A stretch of 64,000 nucleotides of DNA. It comes from Capniomyces stellatus. Its lineage: Eukaryota > Kickxellomycota > Harpellomycetes > Harpellales > Legeriomycetaceae. The stretch is from positions 792,114 to 856,113 of the forward strand of contig LUVW01000001.1 of NCBI GenBank assembly GCA_001661515.1. Direction: 5' to 3'. This document shows, piece after piece, positions 31,809 to 44,041 of this stretch. Position 1 is the stretch's first letter, and each line of letters begins with the position of its first letter. The notes under the pieces were generated by a model. It did no database searches. It had not been told where the DNA came from and saw nothing but the letters and a program-made list of their open reading frames with translations. The translations under genes and the position numbers were made by a program.

Positions 31809-34800
31809 TACACCTGCTAGCTCGCCAGGACGCACACATTTATACACACAAGTCTTTTTTTGCAAAAGTTAAGATTATGTTTCGGGTGTTAAGAGTATCT
31901 GGTACGGACAGAGTGTACTGGTAGTGCGGATTGGATCGGGGGGTGAAACCGTGCGTTGTCTTTGTTTTACCGGGGGAGGAAATGTCCTAGTGTGTTTACT
32001 TGGTTTTTTTTACTTGATTTTTTGTAAATGATATCGATTCAGACAAGGTAGTGTCGTTTTGGTGCAGAGTCCAAACCGAGTCCCAGTAAGCTACATGATA
32101 CGACAAATAATCTTTTTAGGGAAATGCACGCCAGCTACTATTCCTTTTCATACTGGCGCGAATAGTATATACACAATTATCTGCGCCTGCCCTACATATT
32201 TGGCTGTTGACTGGTTTGCAAACCAGTCTATATAATTATATGTGAATTTTTTGGACGGCTGGTTGAGAGTCACGTATATTGTGTAGTTAATATTTGATTT
32301 GATTTAGATGTGGCGATTCTTTGCTATTTTGAGTTTTTGGGTATTTGAACATCGCAAATAGATGAAAATAAATTAAAACGGTTTATCAAAGCACACCAAT
32401 GCTTGTAGGCCAAACAAATCGATTGTGGTTTATGCGCTAATATTGTAATTTGGGATGTTAGCTCAAGTAAACAGGTTGTTGTTGTAGTGGGAGGGGTGAG
32501 ATGAGGGGTTGGCTCTTTCTAACTCTGCTTTGATACGGGTGACGTTCTAGCCTAGAGAGTACTATAAGCGATGGTTTGGTATATCGTATTTGGTATAGGT
32601 TGAGCAAAACATCTTTGAAAGCGACAATAGCAATAGTAAGTAAACCATGGTATTGCTGTGGTTGGTCATAAAGTAATTAATTAAGACAGTTGTACTTCTT
32701 TGTGCAGGGGATTTCGGCGATTTGTTGGCATATAATTCTGCGCAGCACCGTCATTGTGTAATCTCATGAGGAGGTATTGGCGTTTTGAAATAGTAATCGA
32801 CTCGGAAGCGAATTTGAGTAATTGCGTTATGCTGGAATGTCTTTGCACAGTTGGTCAAACTTCCGCGTTGGGGAGTAGGCTACTATTGTTGTAGAATGCG
32901 ATGTTTTAAATTTACCAATTGGATTGGTTTACGCGGGATTTAAATCACAAGACCGGAAATCAGAGATGAAGACGCTTAGCAAAACTGCTTTACAAGTAAT
33001 CCAATTGCATCTCCCAGTCATCATACACATATACGCATGGACAATACAATCACCACTGGCTTGTTTTATGCATGGATGATTTCACAAAGAATTAAAGGTT
33101 TATTGTGTTTGGTGATAGTAATAATGGTGATTACACTTGGACGTTTTGCGTCTAAGTTTAGTTTTAGATGTAAAGCTGCAACGTAGATGTTGGACAATTG
33201 CTGGGATTGGTTCTGTATTAAACGAAGGCTGAATAATATCAGTAAAATATTGTTGGTGTAACCATAAATGCAATTCATAGTCAAAAAAATATATCAAATG
33301 TGTTCAAGTTTCGAAAAGTACAAGACGACTTTACATAAAAAATTAGAAATAGATTTTTTTTTAAGAATAAAAAGATAAAAAAATTTACTTCAATTAAAAA
33401 AAAGGTAAAAAAATTAAATTAATAAAATCGAGTAAAAAAAATAAAATAAATTTTTTCGCTGAAAGTTGTTGTGAGGGGTGGGGAGGGATAGCTAAGTTTT
33501 TAAAAGAGAGCAAAACTACAATAAAGAAGGTACGTTGAGCGGCACTGAACGGTGTTGGTTGTGCCTTTTGTAGCCCTTTGTATTGTGGTTAGGTTGGCAA
33601 CTGAGGTTTATAGGTGAGCTGCTTTGATTTGAAGATAACAAAAAACATAATATAATTTCAAATGTTTATTGAACAATCAAGTAGCCAATAAAATATCTAT
33701 ATAGCGGCATGTGTCAGCAAACAGCATAATTTTTTGGTAGCACACAACGTGATTGATGGAGCTGTAGTGTAGATTTCGATGGTGCCAGTAGCTTTATTAC
33801 TTTACTTTTTTGCTCGAATCGAGTAGGATGTTTGTAAACCAGTTAGTTTGATTTTTGGATGTACATCTTTATATGTATCCTATCTATTGATTTTTCTTAT
33901 TGTTTTGAGATTGAATGTGCCCAAAAAAGTAATAGTAAAAGTGGTAATAAAAAAATAAAAAGACAAAAAGAAGGGTGAAAAAGTAGCCAAGCTTATTTAT
34001 GTGTAGAATTCATCAAAGCATTTTAAACAAACTTGGCAAAACTCAAATGAGAAAAATAGAAGGGAAAAACAGAGGGGAAAAATGTTGTGCAAAAAAAATG
34101 TTGCGCAAAAAAAAATGTTGTGTAAAAAAAAAACGATGGTGTAATAATGAAGGCGTAAAGAAAAGGTGTGTTTGGTAGTTGGTCAGTCAGAGAAAAGGGA
34201 AAAGGGAAAAGTGAAGTACAAAGTTTGGCAGCAAGTGTATAGTAAACAGAAAAAAGATAAGAATTAATAATCAGGGTTTTCTTTTTTAGAAGACATTTCT
34301 GGATTATATTTGATGTTACTGTAAATATGAAATTAATAATATATAAATTAAGGGATGCGTGAGTTAAGCCAGCTATATTATGTATATTAAGCTAGGAAGT
34401 TAAGGGAGCTGGGCGTTGGGTGTTGGATGTTGAGCACAAACAGCAAATAGACACAAATATAAGGTTTGCTTGATTTGTGTTTATATTTAATCTGAAAAAA
34501 GTACACAAATAAAAAAGCTAATCAAGCCTTTTTATTTATTTATTTTTTCATTTTATTTTTTTTTCATTTCAAAAAAATGTTGCTGACTAGTAGCTAATTT
34601 TAATGGCTAATCAGGGTACAATGAATAAATTAATAAATAACAGCAAAAAAAAAGAAAGAAAAAAAAAGTAAACAGAATAAAACAAACAAAGGAACAAAAA
34701 ATTAATGTTGATGCAGTAGACCTAAACAAGTTGGTGCAATTAAATGTAATTTGCAAGTCCGGGATAGGTTTATAGTACAATCAGGAACTTGACAATCAAG

Positions 34801-36274
34801 CAATTGGGTATCATAATGCCGAATTAGAGTGTTTAATTTGCCAGGGAAAAAAAACATTAAAAAAAAGCTTTTGTATAGGTAATTTGCAACTTTCTTGTTG
34901 GCAAATGCCAAATATGGGCAAAGAGGGTGGGACTGAACAATAAATATGTCCTTGATTATAGTGTATACAAAAACAAAAAAGCAGAATGAAGCCAGACTAG
35001 GATAGTAGAGACTGAGAATGCAGTATATTATATTTCAGAGTGTTTGATGAAGAAAATCATTAGGCGGGCCGAATTTTGGTCGGTTACCAAAGCTTTTTTT
35101 GTATGTAGCAGCTATTGGTTTACTTTGAGCTGTTGGAAGCAAAGTGTGTTTAGCAAGTTAATTTGCGAGAATAATTAAATGCACCTTAAAAGTAATGTAA
35201 ACTGTCGAATTATGTAAGATAGTGATTCTTTACAATGAATATTTACTTGGCTATTTGTCTGTTAAAACAAAGAGCCTTGACGGATTGGAATTAGAATAAT
35301 TTTTATTTATTTAATTCGGATGTTTATCACAAATTTTAATGTGAACTAGGAATATTTAGCCTAAACAAATAGTAGCGACAAAAAAAACATGTATATTTTT
35401 GTTTCTACATGACCAAATAGTACTGATTTATTGAATAATTCTCAAATTGGTGATTCCATAAAAGGACAATCTGAATAAGTATAAAATACAAACCCAATGT
35501 TGGAGAGAAACTTTAAGGTAGGAAAGTTGATAAAATAGTAATCATAAATTGGCTAACCTCACCACCCACCAACCATCTAAATAGCATAAGGAGGGGGTAT
35601 TTTTTTTAGGCCTTGTAGATAGGTTTTGTAAATAGCTAAATATATAAATCAGTTGCAAAAAAAAATTATTATTTAAATAAATACTTGATCTCAAGTTATA
35701 AATTGGCCTTTTTTTTATTGATAGTAGATAAAAGAATCTGTAGGGGTTTTTTTTTCAAAAATTATTTCAACGCCAAATTTTTTTTTTTTAAAAAAAGCAA
35801 GATTAAAGTGACGGATATAGTTTAAAGCACAAGACGGTATATCAGAGATATATAGATTAAAAGGAGGAACTTTTTAGCTCTATACATACTGTATTCCAGA
35901 TTCCTTTTACAATATTCCACGTTAGTTGAATATATAGCAGAAAAAAAAGGAGAAAATCCATATAATATCGGTGCCATATCTAGTTTTATTCTAGTTGTAA
36001 GATTATTTAGCTTGGTTTGACGAAATTTCCGAGATAAACTCGTAACTTTTCAGCGTAGTTTAACCTGACTTCAATTTTGTTAATTAGAACACTTAGATAT
36101 TGAGGTAGACAGGTGCAAAGCAGTTCTTTTTAAAAGAATAACATATATTTAGACTGAAATAGAAGGAAAAAAAGCCAAAGCTTGAATATCTTTTTATATT
36201 TCTTAATACAAACACAGGAAAGTAAAAAACACAAAGAGGAACGTACTAGAGAAAAACAAAACTAGAGCGCAAAC
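31809..36274. other. 4.5-kb gene-poor region upstream of the ENA-type ATPase
   Basis: The longest stretch without a called gene. From 31860 to about 33050 the base composition is less AT-rich than the rest, with G-rich patches (31935-31980, 32490-32510), and includes a 50-codon minus-strand ORF near 32683-32840 (QYLLMRLHNDGAAQNYMPTN) with no recognised family. From 33300 onward it is full of A and T homopolymers. It must include the ATPase promoter and possibly a long 5' leader or a noncoding RNA. Confidence 0.35.
34078..34136 (+). repeat. Three A-run/ATGTTGYGCA repeats
   Basis: Three imperfect units of about 20 bases, each A-rich and containing ATGTTGTGCA, ATGTTGCGCA or ATGTTGTGTA. Confidence 0.6.
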
Positions 36275-39200
36275 ATGAGCACAGATATAGAAAAGCCACC
36301 AGTTGAAGAAACTGTAGTGTCGTACCACGTGCTTACAATTGAGGAGGCAGCTGCTCAGCTAAAGACAGATTTAAAATCAGGGCTGACTGATGAGGAGGTG
36401 GCTGAAAGAGTGGAGATTTATGGGCAAAACATGCTTACCGGGGAAAGCGGAGTAAATCCATGGGTGATTCTTTTGCGGCAATTTACGAATGTATTGGTGT
36501 TTGTATTGCTGGGAGCAGGTATACTGAGTCTTGCGATTCAGGATTGGGCTGAAGGAGTGGTTATTTTTTCGATTATGTTTTTAAACGCTGGAATAGGATT
36601 TTCACAAGAGTTTAAGGCCGAAAAGACAGTAGACTCTTTAAGGAAAATGACATCACCAGCAGCCAAGGTTCTGCGTAACGGGGTGTATGTTGAAATGCCA
36701 ACGTATGAGTTGGTTCCGGGGGATGTGATGGAGTTTGAGAGCGGGGATGTGGTTGGAGCAGATTGCAGGCTGTTTGATGTGTTTAACTTTGAAACAGACG
36801 AGGCCCTGTTGACAGGAGAGGCGTTGCCAGTGATGAAGATAAACGACGCACTTGAAGACCCTGAACAGTCGCTTGGAGACAGAATCAATCTGGGATTCTC
36901 AAGCACGCTTGTAACGAAGGGGCGGGCCAAGGGAATTGTTTACGCAACAGGAATGGAGACAGAGATAGGAAAAATAGCAAAGAAGTTGATGTCAACAAAG
37001 GGAGCAGGAAAGACACAGCTGAACAAGTCTTTGGATAAGATGGCGTTGATATTGATGTCGATTGCTATAGTGCTGATTATAGTGGTGTTTGGAGTTAACA
37101 AGTTTAAGATCCGTCCGGACGTGCTGCTTTATGCGGTGTCGCTGGCGATTGCGGTTATCCCTGAGGGATTGATGGCAGTAGTTACGCTTACAATGGCTTT
37201 GGGTGTGCGGCAAATGAGCAAGCAGCAGGCTTTGGTCCGACAGCTAAATGCGCTTGAGGTGCTGGGATCGGTTACAGACATTTGTTCTGATAAGACTGGA
37301 ACGCTTACACAAAGCAAGATGGTGCTGGTAAGGGCATGGGTTCCGGTTGATGGAATATACAGGGTCAGTGGGTTAGGGTTTGAGCCAATTGGAGAGGTCC
37401 GTCTTAGTCCAGAAGTAACAAACCCAAGCGCAGGGGAGTCAAGCGAGTCGAAGGAAATAACAACTGAAAATATGAGCAACTCGTTCAACCTGTTGGCACT
37501 TACATCATCGCTGTGCAATATGGCAGAGATTGACCGTGACGAGGAGAGCGGGGAGTGGGTTGCGGTTGGGGATCCAACAGAAATTGCTCTGCAAGTGTTT
37601 GCAACAAAGCTGGGGATGGGCAAGGAGACATTGGTGGGGGCGAATGGGAGTTTCGATGTGTTGTGCGAGTTTGCATTTGATTCGTCAACAAAAAGAATGA
37701 CGGTGATCACCGAGGGCAAGGGGGAGGAGAAGGCGAGAGGAAAGCTTGCATTTATGAAGGGAGCCACCGAGCGGGTGGTTGATGCTTGCAAATATATTTT
37801 GAAGGATGGAAAGGTGATTCCGATCGGGGCTGAAGAGTTGTTGGAAATAGCTAATCCCAGAATTGAGGCTATGGCAAACGACGGGCTGCGAGTGATCTCG
37901 TTGGCGTACCGGGCAGTTGATGCAGCTGAAACTATGGGACCTAGCGACAAGTGGGATAGAGATGCATTTGAGGTTGATATGGTGTATGTTGGACTGGTGG
38001 GAATCTACGATCCACCACGTTCAGAGTCGAGGTTCAGTGTGCAGAAATGTTACGAGGCCGGAATTAACGTCAGAATGCTTACAGGAGACCACCCAATGAC
38101 GGCAGCAGCCATTGCCAAGCAGGTTGGAATTATTCCTGATGACAGCGTCAACAAGTACTTTGACGACAACAACATGCCCAGAATCCAGTCGCTGGTTATG
38201 ACAGCCAAGGAGTTTGATGCGCTGACTTCTGATGAGGTCGACAAGCTGCCCGAGCTCCCTAACGTAATTGCCCGTTGCACCCCTGAAACAAAGGTCAAGC
38301 TGATTGAGGCTCTCCATCGTCGCAAGGCTATTGTCGCAATGACAGGTGATGGTGTGAATGACTCGCCCTCGCTGAAGTTTGCCGATGTTGGTATTGCTAT
38401 GGGAATGACAGGTTCTGACGTTGCCAAGCAGGCTGCCGAAATCATTTTAACCGACGACAACTTCTCCACCATTGTGCGTGCAGTTGCCGAGGGGAGACGC
38501 ATGTTTACAAATATCCGCAAGTTTGTCACTGAGCTCATTGGCTCCAACGTTGCTGAGCTGGTTTGTTTGACCGTTGGTATGGCCTTTATTGACTCCTCTG
38601 GAATCACTGTATTCCCGCTTTCTTCTGTTGCTATTTTGACTAACAATATGCTTACTGGAACTCCCCCCGCCATGGCCCTTGGAACAGAGCCTGCTCTCGA
38701 GGACAACATGGAAAACCCTCCTAGAAACATAAAGCAGGGCCTGTTTAAACACGAAGTTATTGTCGACATTATCTTCAATGGCTTTGTCATTGGTTCTCTT
38801 TCTATTATTGCTTTCTGGCTGGTTATCGATGTGTTTGGTGATGGAAACCTTGGCTCTGACTGTAACAATAAATACTCTGAGAGCTGTAACCTGGTTTACA
38901 GAGCTCGTGGAACTAACTTTGCTATTTTGACTCTAATGATCTTGCTGTTTGCCTACTCTTGCCGTGACACTCGCCGACAGACCCTGTCTGCTGAGAAGCT
39001 CCGAACTGTCTTCCAAAACAAAGGTCTGCTTTTGAGTTTTATTAGTGCCTGGGCTATCACCCTCATTGCCCTCTATGTTCCTGGACTCAATCACTCTGTC
39101 TTTAAGCATGAAGGAATCACTTGGGAGTGGTGGCTCGTTTTTTCCAGCTTTGTAGTCTTCTTCATAATCGATGCTCTTTACAAGTGGGCCAAGAACAAAG

Positions 39201-39283
39201 TCTTCACCCCATTGTACGACGCCAATTCAAAACAAAGAGAACTCATGTTCACCGCCCGTGCTATGGCTTCCACAGCCAAATAA
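36275..39283 (+). CDS. ENA1: ENA-type P-type cation ATPase (class IID, Na+/K+ efflux)
   Basis: Pumps Na+ or K+ out of the cell using ATP. Single exon, 1002 residues, with all P-type landmarks: TGEALPV in the actuator domain (about 181), the PEGL motif in [20 protein letters not shown], the phosphorylation site DKTGTLTQ (Asp at about 339), the nucleotide domain with FMKGATERV, and TGDGVNDSP (about 690) in the hinge. Membrane segments flank these, and the protein ends in a cytosolic tail with no ER retrieval signal. The fit is best to fungal ENA/exitus ATPases (class IID); Pmr1-type Ca2+ pumps (IIA) are the main alternative. Codon choice changes markedly within the gene, G/A-ending codons giving way to C/T-ending ones after about 38050. 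Confidence 0.9.
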   Translation: MSTDIEKPPVEETVVSYHVLTIEEAAAQLKTDLKSGLTDEEVAERVEIYGQNMLTGESGVNPWVILLRQFTNVLVFVLLGAGILSLAIQDWAEGVVIFSIMFLNAGIGFSQEFKAEKTVDSLRKMTSPAAKVLRNGVYVEMPTYELVPGDVMEFESGDVVGADCRLFDVFNFETDEALLTGEALPVMKINDALEDPEQSLGDRINLGFSSTLVTKGRAKGIVYATGMETEIGKIAKKLMSTKGAGKTQLNKSLDKMALILMSIAIVLIIVVFGVNKFKIRPDVLLYAVSLAIAVIPEGLMAVVTLTMALGVRQMSKQQALVRQLNALEVLGSVTDICSDKTGTLTQSKMVLVRAWVPVDGIYRVSGLGFEPIGEVRLSPEVTNPSAGESSESKEITTENMSNSFNLLALTSSLCNMAEIDRDEESGEWVAVGDPTEIALQVFATKLGMGKETLVGANGSFDVLCEFAFDSSTKRMTVITEGKGEEKARGKLAFMKGATERVVDACKYILKDGKVIPIGAEELLEIANPRIEAMANDGLRVISLAYRAVDAAETMGPSDKWDRDAFEVDMVYVGLVGIYDPPRSESRFSVQKCYEAGINVRMLTGDHPMTAAAIAKQVGIIPDDSVNKYFDDNNMPRIQSLVMTAKEFDALTSDEVDKLPELPNVIARCTPETKVKLIEALHRRKAIVAMTGDGVNDSPSLKFADVGIAMGMTGSDVAKQAAEIILTDDNFSTIVRAVAEGRRMFTNIRKFVTELIGSNVAELVCLTVGMAFIDSSGITVFPLSSVAILTNNMLTGTPPAMALGTEPALEDNMENPPRNIKQGLFKHEVIVDIIFNGFVIGSLSIIAFWLVIDVFGDGNLGSDCNNKYSESCNLVYRARGTNFAILTLMILLFAYSCRDTRRQTLSAEKLRTVFQNKGLLLSFISAWAITLIALYVPGLNHSVFKHEGITWEWWLVFSSFVVFFIIDALYKWAKNKVFTPLYDANSKQRELMFTARAMASTAK

Positions 39284-39710
39284 ATTGTCTCTGTTCACAA
39301 TACTCTATTTACAACAATATAATTCGACCTTATACTATAATATAATAAAACTTCCTTTTTCTTTTATCACTTGTTTTAATTTAATATACTATTCAACACA
39401 GTCTCTCAGCAGTTTTTTTATTCAAGGCTAATTTACACGCTTTACTGTGCTTCTTCTGCTATGTTTTAATATACTATATTTCTTGTAAAAGTCTGTTTAC
39501 TTTGGCACTCATTTTGTGCTTCCATTAGTTTTTTTTTGAGGTTTGAGTTCGCTCCGATTGTTATAATACGAACATAGTCAAGACATATATAACCAAGGAG
39601 TATTTTTTTATGCGCCAAATTGCCTATTAAAATATGTTAATGTTAGTATAAAATACGGTTATATTTACTGTTATTCATTTAACAACTTTAAAAACAAAAC
39701 AAAAAAATAT
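39284..39710. other. 3' flank of ATPase gene
   Basis: AT-rich with several AATAAA-like signals just after the stop (for example TATAATAAAA near 39340). No gene. Confidence 0.4.
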
Positions 39711-39783
39711 TGGAGAACCCGGGCATTGATCCCGGTGCCTGACGCATGCGAAGCGCCCGCTCTACCATTTGAGCTAGTTCCCC
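39711..39783 (-). tRNA. tRNA-Ala (anticodon CGC)
   Basis: The 73-base minus-strand sequence folds as a complete cloverleaf. Acceptor GGGGAAC pairs with GTTCTCC (one G-T pair) plus discriminator A; D arm GCTC/GAGC; anticodon stem GGCGC/GCGTC with loop TTCGCAT, anticodon CGC, reading GCG Ala codons; T stem CCGGG/CCCGG with loop ATCAATG. There is no intron. The T loop starts with A rather than T at position 54. A T-run follows its 3' end within a short distance, as expected for RNA polymerase III. Confidence 0.95.
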
Positions 39784-40221
39784 GATATTTTTTTTTGCAA
39801 ATTCAATCTTCCTTCAGTGCATACTAATGTTTGGGTTTTTTTGGCCAACCCAGTAACTGTTGTTTATTTAATCTCGTAAATTTTGTTTTTTAAGCCAGTT
39901 ATTAAACAGATGTGCAAATATCAAATCATAATTAAATGAAATGAATTAGGCTAATAGTTGCAAAGTTCAGAATTAAAAAATTTATATACAGTTTAATTCC
40001 GTAAAAAAAAATCATCAAACAAAAAGTAGAAAAAAAAATTAAATGCGAAACGAATTCAGTGATTTTTTTCAAAAAGTACAACAATACACTAAAGGCGTTG
40101 AAAACCCAGTCAAAAAAAAAAAGAAAAAAAAAAGTCAACTTTTAGTTGCTGTTAGCACCAAACTACCAAACTTTATATACTTACAAAAGTTCAAGATAAC
40201 AAGTACTTGGTATAGATTAAA
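39784..40221. other. 5' flank of NCS6
   Basis: AT-rich spacer between the tRNA 5' end and NCS6; no supported gene. An ORF at 40043-40381 overlaps the true start in another frame and is a shadow. Confidence 0.4.
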
Positions 40222-41592
40222 ATGGTCAAGATTTGTCACATTTGTAACGATAAAAAGGCGTGCATTAAGCGGCCCAAAACTCTACAGTCGGTATGTAGAG
40301 ATTGCTTCTTCAGAGTGTTTGAGGAGGAGATCCATAATACTATTATGGGCAGCAAATTGTTTAACCGGGGCGACAGAATAGCAATCGGTGCTTCCGGAGG
40401 CAAAGACTCGACAGTGCTAGCTCATATAATGAAGACACTTAACGATAGGTACGATTATGGGTTGGATCTTTATTTGCTGTCTATTGATGAAGGAATCAGC
40501 GGATATAGAGACGATTCTTTGGAGGTATGTGATGTATCATGGTATAGTAAAGATAAAAATATGTTTTGAAGGTTTGCGCACGCCTTTTGCATTAGCAGTG
40601 CCAGTATTGTATACCTTTGTATAAATGCTTACAAAAAACCGCAACAATGAAAAAAAAATACTGTTCCTAATCGTGCATAGACCGTGAAGCGAAACAAGGA
40701 GCAGTATGGAATGGAGCTGAAGATCCTTTCTTACAAAGACCTATATGGTTGGAGCATGGATGACATTGTGGAGGCTGTTGGTCGAAAAAACAACTGTACT
40801 TTTTGTGGAGTGTTTAGGCGGCAGGCGTTGGATAGAGGCGCCCTGATCATTGGTGCTGACCATATAGTTACGGGGCATAATGCGGACGACATAGCTGAGA
40901 CAGTTTTAATGAATATATTGAGAGGCGATGTTGCCAGATTAGCTCGCTGCACAGAAATAGTTTCACAAAACGACGAAATGATCAAGCGGTCAAAGCCGTT
41001 TAAATACACTTACGAAAAGGAAATTGTGATGTACGCTTACTTGAAGAAGCTTGACTACTTTTCAACCGAATGCACATACTCGCCCAATGCTTACAGAGGC
41101 TATGCCCGGGTGTTCCTGAAGGACCTGGAGGCCATCCGGCCCAGTGCAATTCTGGACATCATCTACTCAGGCGAAGCCATGCTAATCAAAAATAAAGTCA
41201 AGATGCCCACCCAATCGGTTTGCCAGCAGTGCGGATATATGTCAAGTAACCCACTTTGCAAAGCCTGTGTCTTGCTTGAAGGTCTCAACAGAGGTCTGTC
41301 AAAACTGAGTATTGGAAAAAACAGCCAGAATGTTTGGAACTCTGTTGCCAACAAAAACAGTTCAGGCAGCGGCGAGAATCCAGAATCAAGCTCATCTGTT
41401 GACCTGGAGTCTGAAGTCTCTGCCAACTCTGCGCATTTCAGCGATCTAAGAGCTGCTTCAGCCACCAAACGACTTTTAAGGCACCAAGCTCAAAACGAAA
41501 CTCAATTTTCCAACACCGAATCCTGCGTGTCCGAGTCATGTGCCGTTGATTTGTGTTCCTCTGGCTGCCGAGGCTCGGGTTTGTGCTCTTAG
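40222..41592 (+). CDS. NCS6: Cytoplasmic tRNA 2-thiolation protein 1 (Ncs6/Ctu1)
   Basis: Adenylates and thiolates U34 of tRNA-Lys, -Glu and -Gln in the cytosol, working with Ncs2 and the Urm1 sulfur carrier. Two exons, 40222-40524 and 40681-41592, give 404 residues. Visible: N-terminal zinc site CHIC and CRDC, the PP-loop SGGKDST at 58-64, [53 protein letters not shown], and the C-terminal [16 protein letters not shown] zinc site. The family core normally ends soon after [13 protein letters not shown]; here about 90 further Ser-rich residues follow, ending in a Cys-rich tail with six Cys in the last 24 residues. The acceptor at 40680 restores ETVKRN exactly as in the family. Confidence 0.96.
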
Positions 41593-42104
41593 CCATAAAG
41601 CCGATGCAGAGCCTAGATTTAGACATCCATTTATGAATAATGTTTTATAGCTACAAACCACCTTTTTGAAGTTTTACTCTGATTTAAACCAATTCTATCT
41701 TCCATTCCTTATATTTGCTTTCAATTATCCGCCAATTAATCTAACCGAAGCTTTGCCACCATTTACATGTTCAACGTTATTCCATATTCATACCATGTGA
41801 TTTCTTTTGCTTAAACTTGTTATATCCATTTATTTTTATTGAAATTGTTATACTCATTTTAGTATATCGCTAAATTAGCTTCTAAAAGTGAACTTGGCCA
41901 ACTAATTATATTGATGATAGATAGATGTATGGACGGCGTTTATATTGGATACCCCCCCCCCCCCNNNNNNNNNNNNNNCCCCCCCCCCCCCCCTCAATGA
42001 AGAAAAAAAAACCCAGCCGAGAGTCATACACACATGGTTGTGTGGCTGTCATCTACTCCCAATCTCACCAGCAACACCCCCCTCCCCATTATGCATAGTC
42101 AAAA
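41593..42104. other. Convergent spacer containing an assembly gap
   Basis: Between the NCS6 and SLD5 stops. AT-rich, interrupted by C homopolymers and Ns at 41952-41993. No gene. Confidence 0.4.
41952..41993. other. Assembly gap (14 N) inside a C homopolymer
   Basis: Thirteen C, then N at 41965-41978, then fifteen C. The true length of the C tract is unknown; the gap is most likely a sequencing failure at the homopolymer rather than missing genes. Confidence 0.95.
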
Positions 42105-43463
42105 CTATAATAAATGTACACTCCCAGATTTGACCAAAACGCTGACATTTTTATAAGACGTAATAAATATGTTGTTCCTTTCCATAAACACTGTATCTCC
42201 ACTAAGAAAAAATATTTACAAATATGTTTATGGTAAACTGTACACGAGTAAAAAAACACAACCAATAAGCCAACATTGTTACACTGCAAAGGTGTTACAA
42301 AAAAATGTGAATAGCATATATTTAGCCAAACTAAAAATACTGTGTTGTTTTACAAATCGATATTAATCGAAATAGATCTAGTGCATATTGTGCGTACCTT
42401 GTCCCAAGCTGAAACTCGCCAATATCTTCTACCACTCGACAGAAAACTGCGGCGTCCAAGTTTGGCTCTGTAACCAAAGAAAGACCTTCAAGATCAACAC
42501 CATCCGTTGCTCGCAGCGCTGGAGGTAAATCGTTTAGAAATGAGTTTTCAAAGTATTTCTGGGTTGCTGCAACAAGACTTTTTGCAAAATCAAGCTCGTA
42601 TTTTGACAGGTTAATCGCAGCCTCTGGCGATGTAGCGTACCATCTTGCGTTATTCTCCACTTTTTTTAGTCGAACACGCAGGTAAGATCTAATCAGATAC
42701 TTTGTTCTTTCAACATCGGTTTGAAGTATCATAGACTCAAATCCACACGTTGAATCACCAGACTCTCGTAGCTCCTCTATTCTCGATATCTAAAGCAGTA
42801 TTTTTAATATATGTTATTCCTGCAGCAAAAAGTATACCACACACCGACTGCTTTCTAGGCACCACAACTGGTGAAAAACAATGAAATCTAATACTTTTTG
42901 TTTAAACTTATTTCATATTGCAAACATTTTTGATGTATCTTGACACTTTTGTTGTATCTCGAAAGTGTTGCTATATTTTGAAAGTGTTGATATATTTTGA
43001 CAGCGTTGATATACTTAGCAATATTGCAGTGTTTTAGTACCTGGAACTGAGACAGCTCTGCTAGGTTTTCGATTTCTGTTTCTTTAAATTCCAAAAGCTC
43101 TGGCGCACCTCTTTCATTGAACAGCCACCTCGACAAAACGTGCCACTCATCGTCGCTTTCCTCTTCCTCCTCTGTTTCAATGTCTTCAGCGTAGCCACTA
43201 TCTCCTAGCACACTTATACCCATGTCCTTGCCTTGACTCGGGTCGCTATATTTTGTATTGTGTGTATCCAATTCGCTTGTTAGCAGATTTTCAATTTGAA
43301 GTGGTTCGTCCTCAAAAAAATCTGCGTTTGTTGACTGTCCATATTCCCCCATCACCGATCCATCTTCTGTGAAGGCACTGAAATCTCCTGTGCGCCCACC
43401 CGTGTAATTTGTCGATGCCTTGTTTGTATACACAGTCTCGTAGTCTTGGTAGCCTTCGCTCAT
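42105..43463 (-). CDS. SLD5: GINS complex subunit Sld5
   Basis: Part of the GINS tetramer in the CMG replicative helicase. Three exons (43463-43041, 42789-42398, 42201-42105) give 303 residues. An acidic, disordered N-terminus (about residues 1-105, with TEEEEESDDEWHVLSRWLF) precedes the helical A domain, which contains DVERTKYLIRSYLRVRLKKV and SKYELDFAKSLVAATQKYF. The small C-terminal B domain is on exon 3: TSYKNVSVLVKSGSVHLL. Sld5 is usually 220-290 residues, so the N-terminal extension is the odd part. Intron 1 carries imperfect repeats of about 20 bases. It is divergent from ARPC5. Confidence 0.9.
42930..43020. repeat. Imperfect ~20-base repeats in SLD5 intron 1
   Basis: Several degenerate copies of a unit resembling AAAGTGTTGATATATTTTG. 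Non-coding and short. Confidence 0.6.
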
Positions 43464-44041
43464 TTTGATTTTATATTTATTTCGAGTAATTAATTTAAAA
43501 TAGTTAACCAAAAAGGCATACAAGTTGTTGAATTTGGGATTAACAGGATGCAAGACTCCAAAACTTGATCTTCCAAGTCTACTAAGTTATGACAATAATA
43601 ATAATAACAACAACAACAACAAAAATATATTCTTTAATCGTTAGCTGAGCTGTTCTTGAAACTTTGTTTGTTTTCGCTATTATTTTGTTTACTATTTTTC
43701 TGCGATTTACTTGGTAAAATCGGCTTTTGATTCGACGAATAGCAGCGTAAAAATATGAAAAGAATCCACAAAAGTGTTTTGAGATGCATTACCAATTAAA
43801 TATGAAATTATAGTGCAAGTTTCCGGAGTTGAGCTTTTCATTAAAAAAAATATCCAAAAGGCAAACTGTTTTGGAATATTCAAGCTATTGTTCAACCTAA
43901 TTTTCAAATCACCATTCTCACTTTTTAAGAAACATCGCCCAGTTTTAACTTTGAAATATTTTTGGAAAGACAAAGTGTAAGCATTTTTTTTAAAAAAAAA
44001 CAAAACAAAAAAGTAACAACAAGACAGTCAGATAAAGAAAA
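43464..44041. promoter_or_regulatory. Divergent promoter region SLD5 / ARPC5
   Basis: 578 bases between divergent start codons. Includes an AAT/AAC trinucleotide tract at about 43591-43622. No gene supported. Confidence 0.45.

Noticed and set aside
37129..38868. Minus-strand ORFs of about 270 codons opposite the ATPase
   Set aside because: They lie wholly within the P-type ATPase coding exon and show no family motifs; shadows of the real gene.
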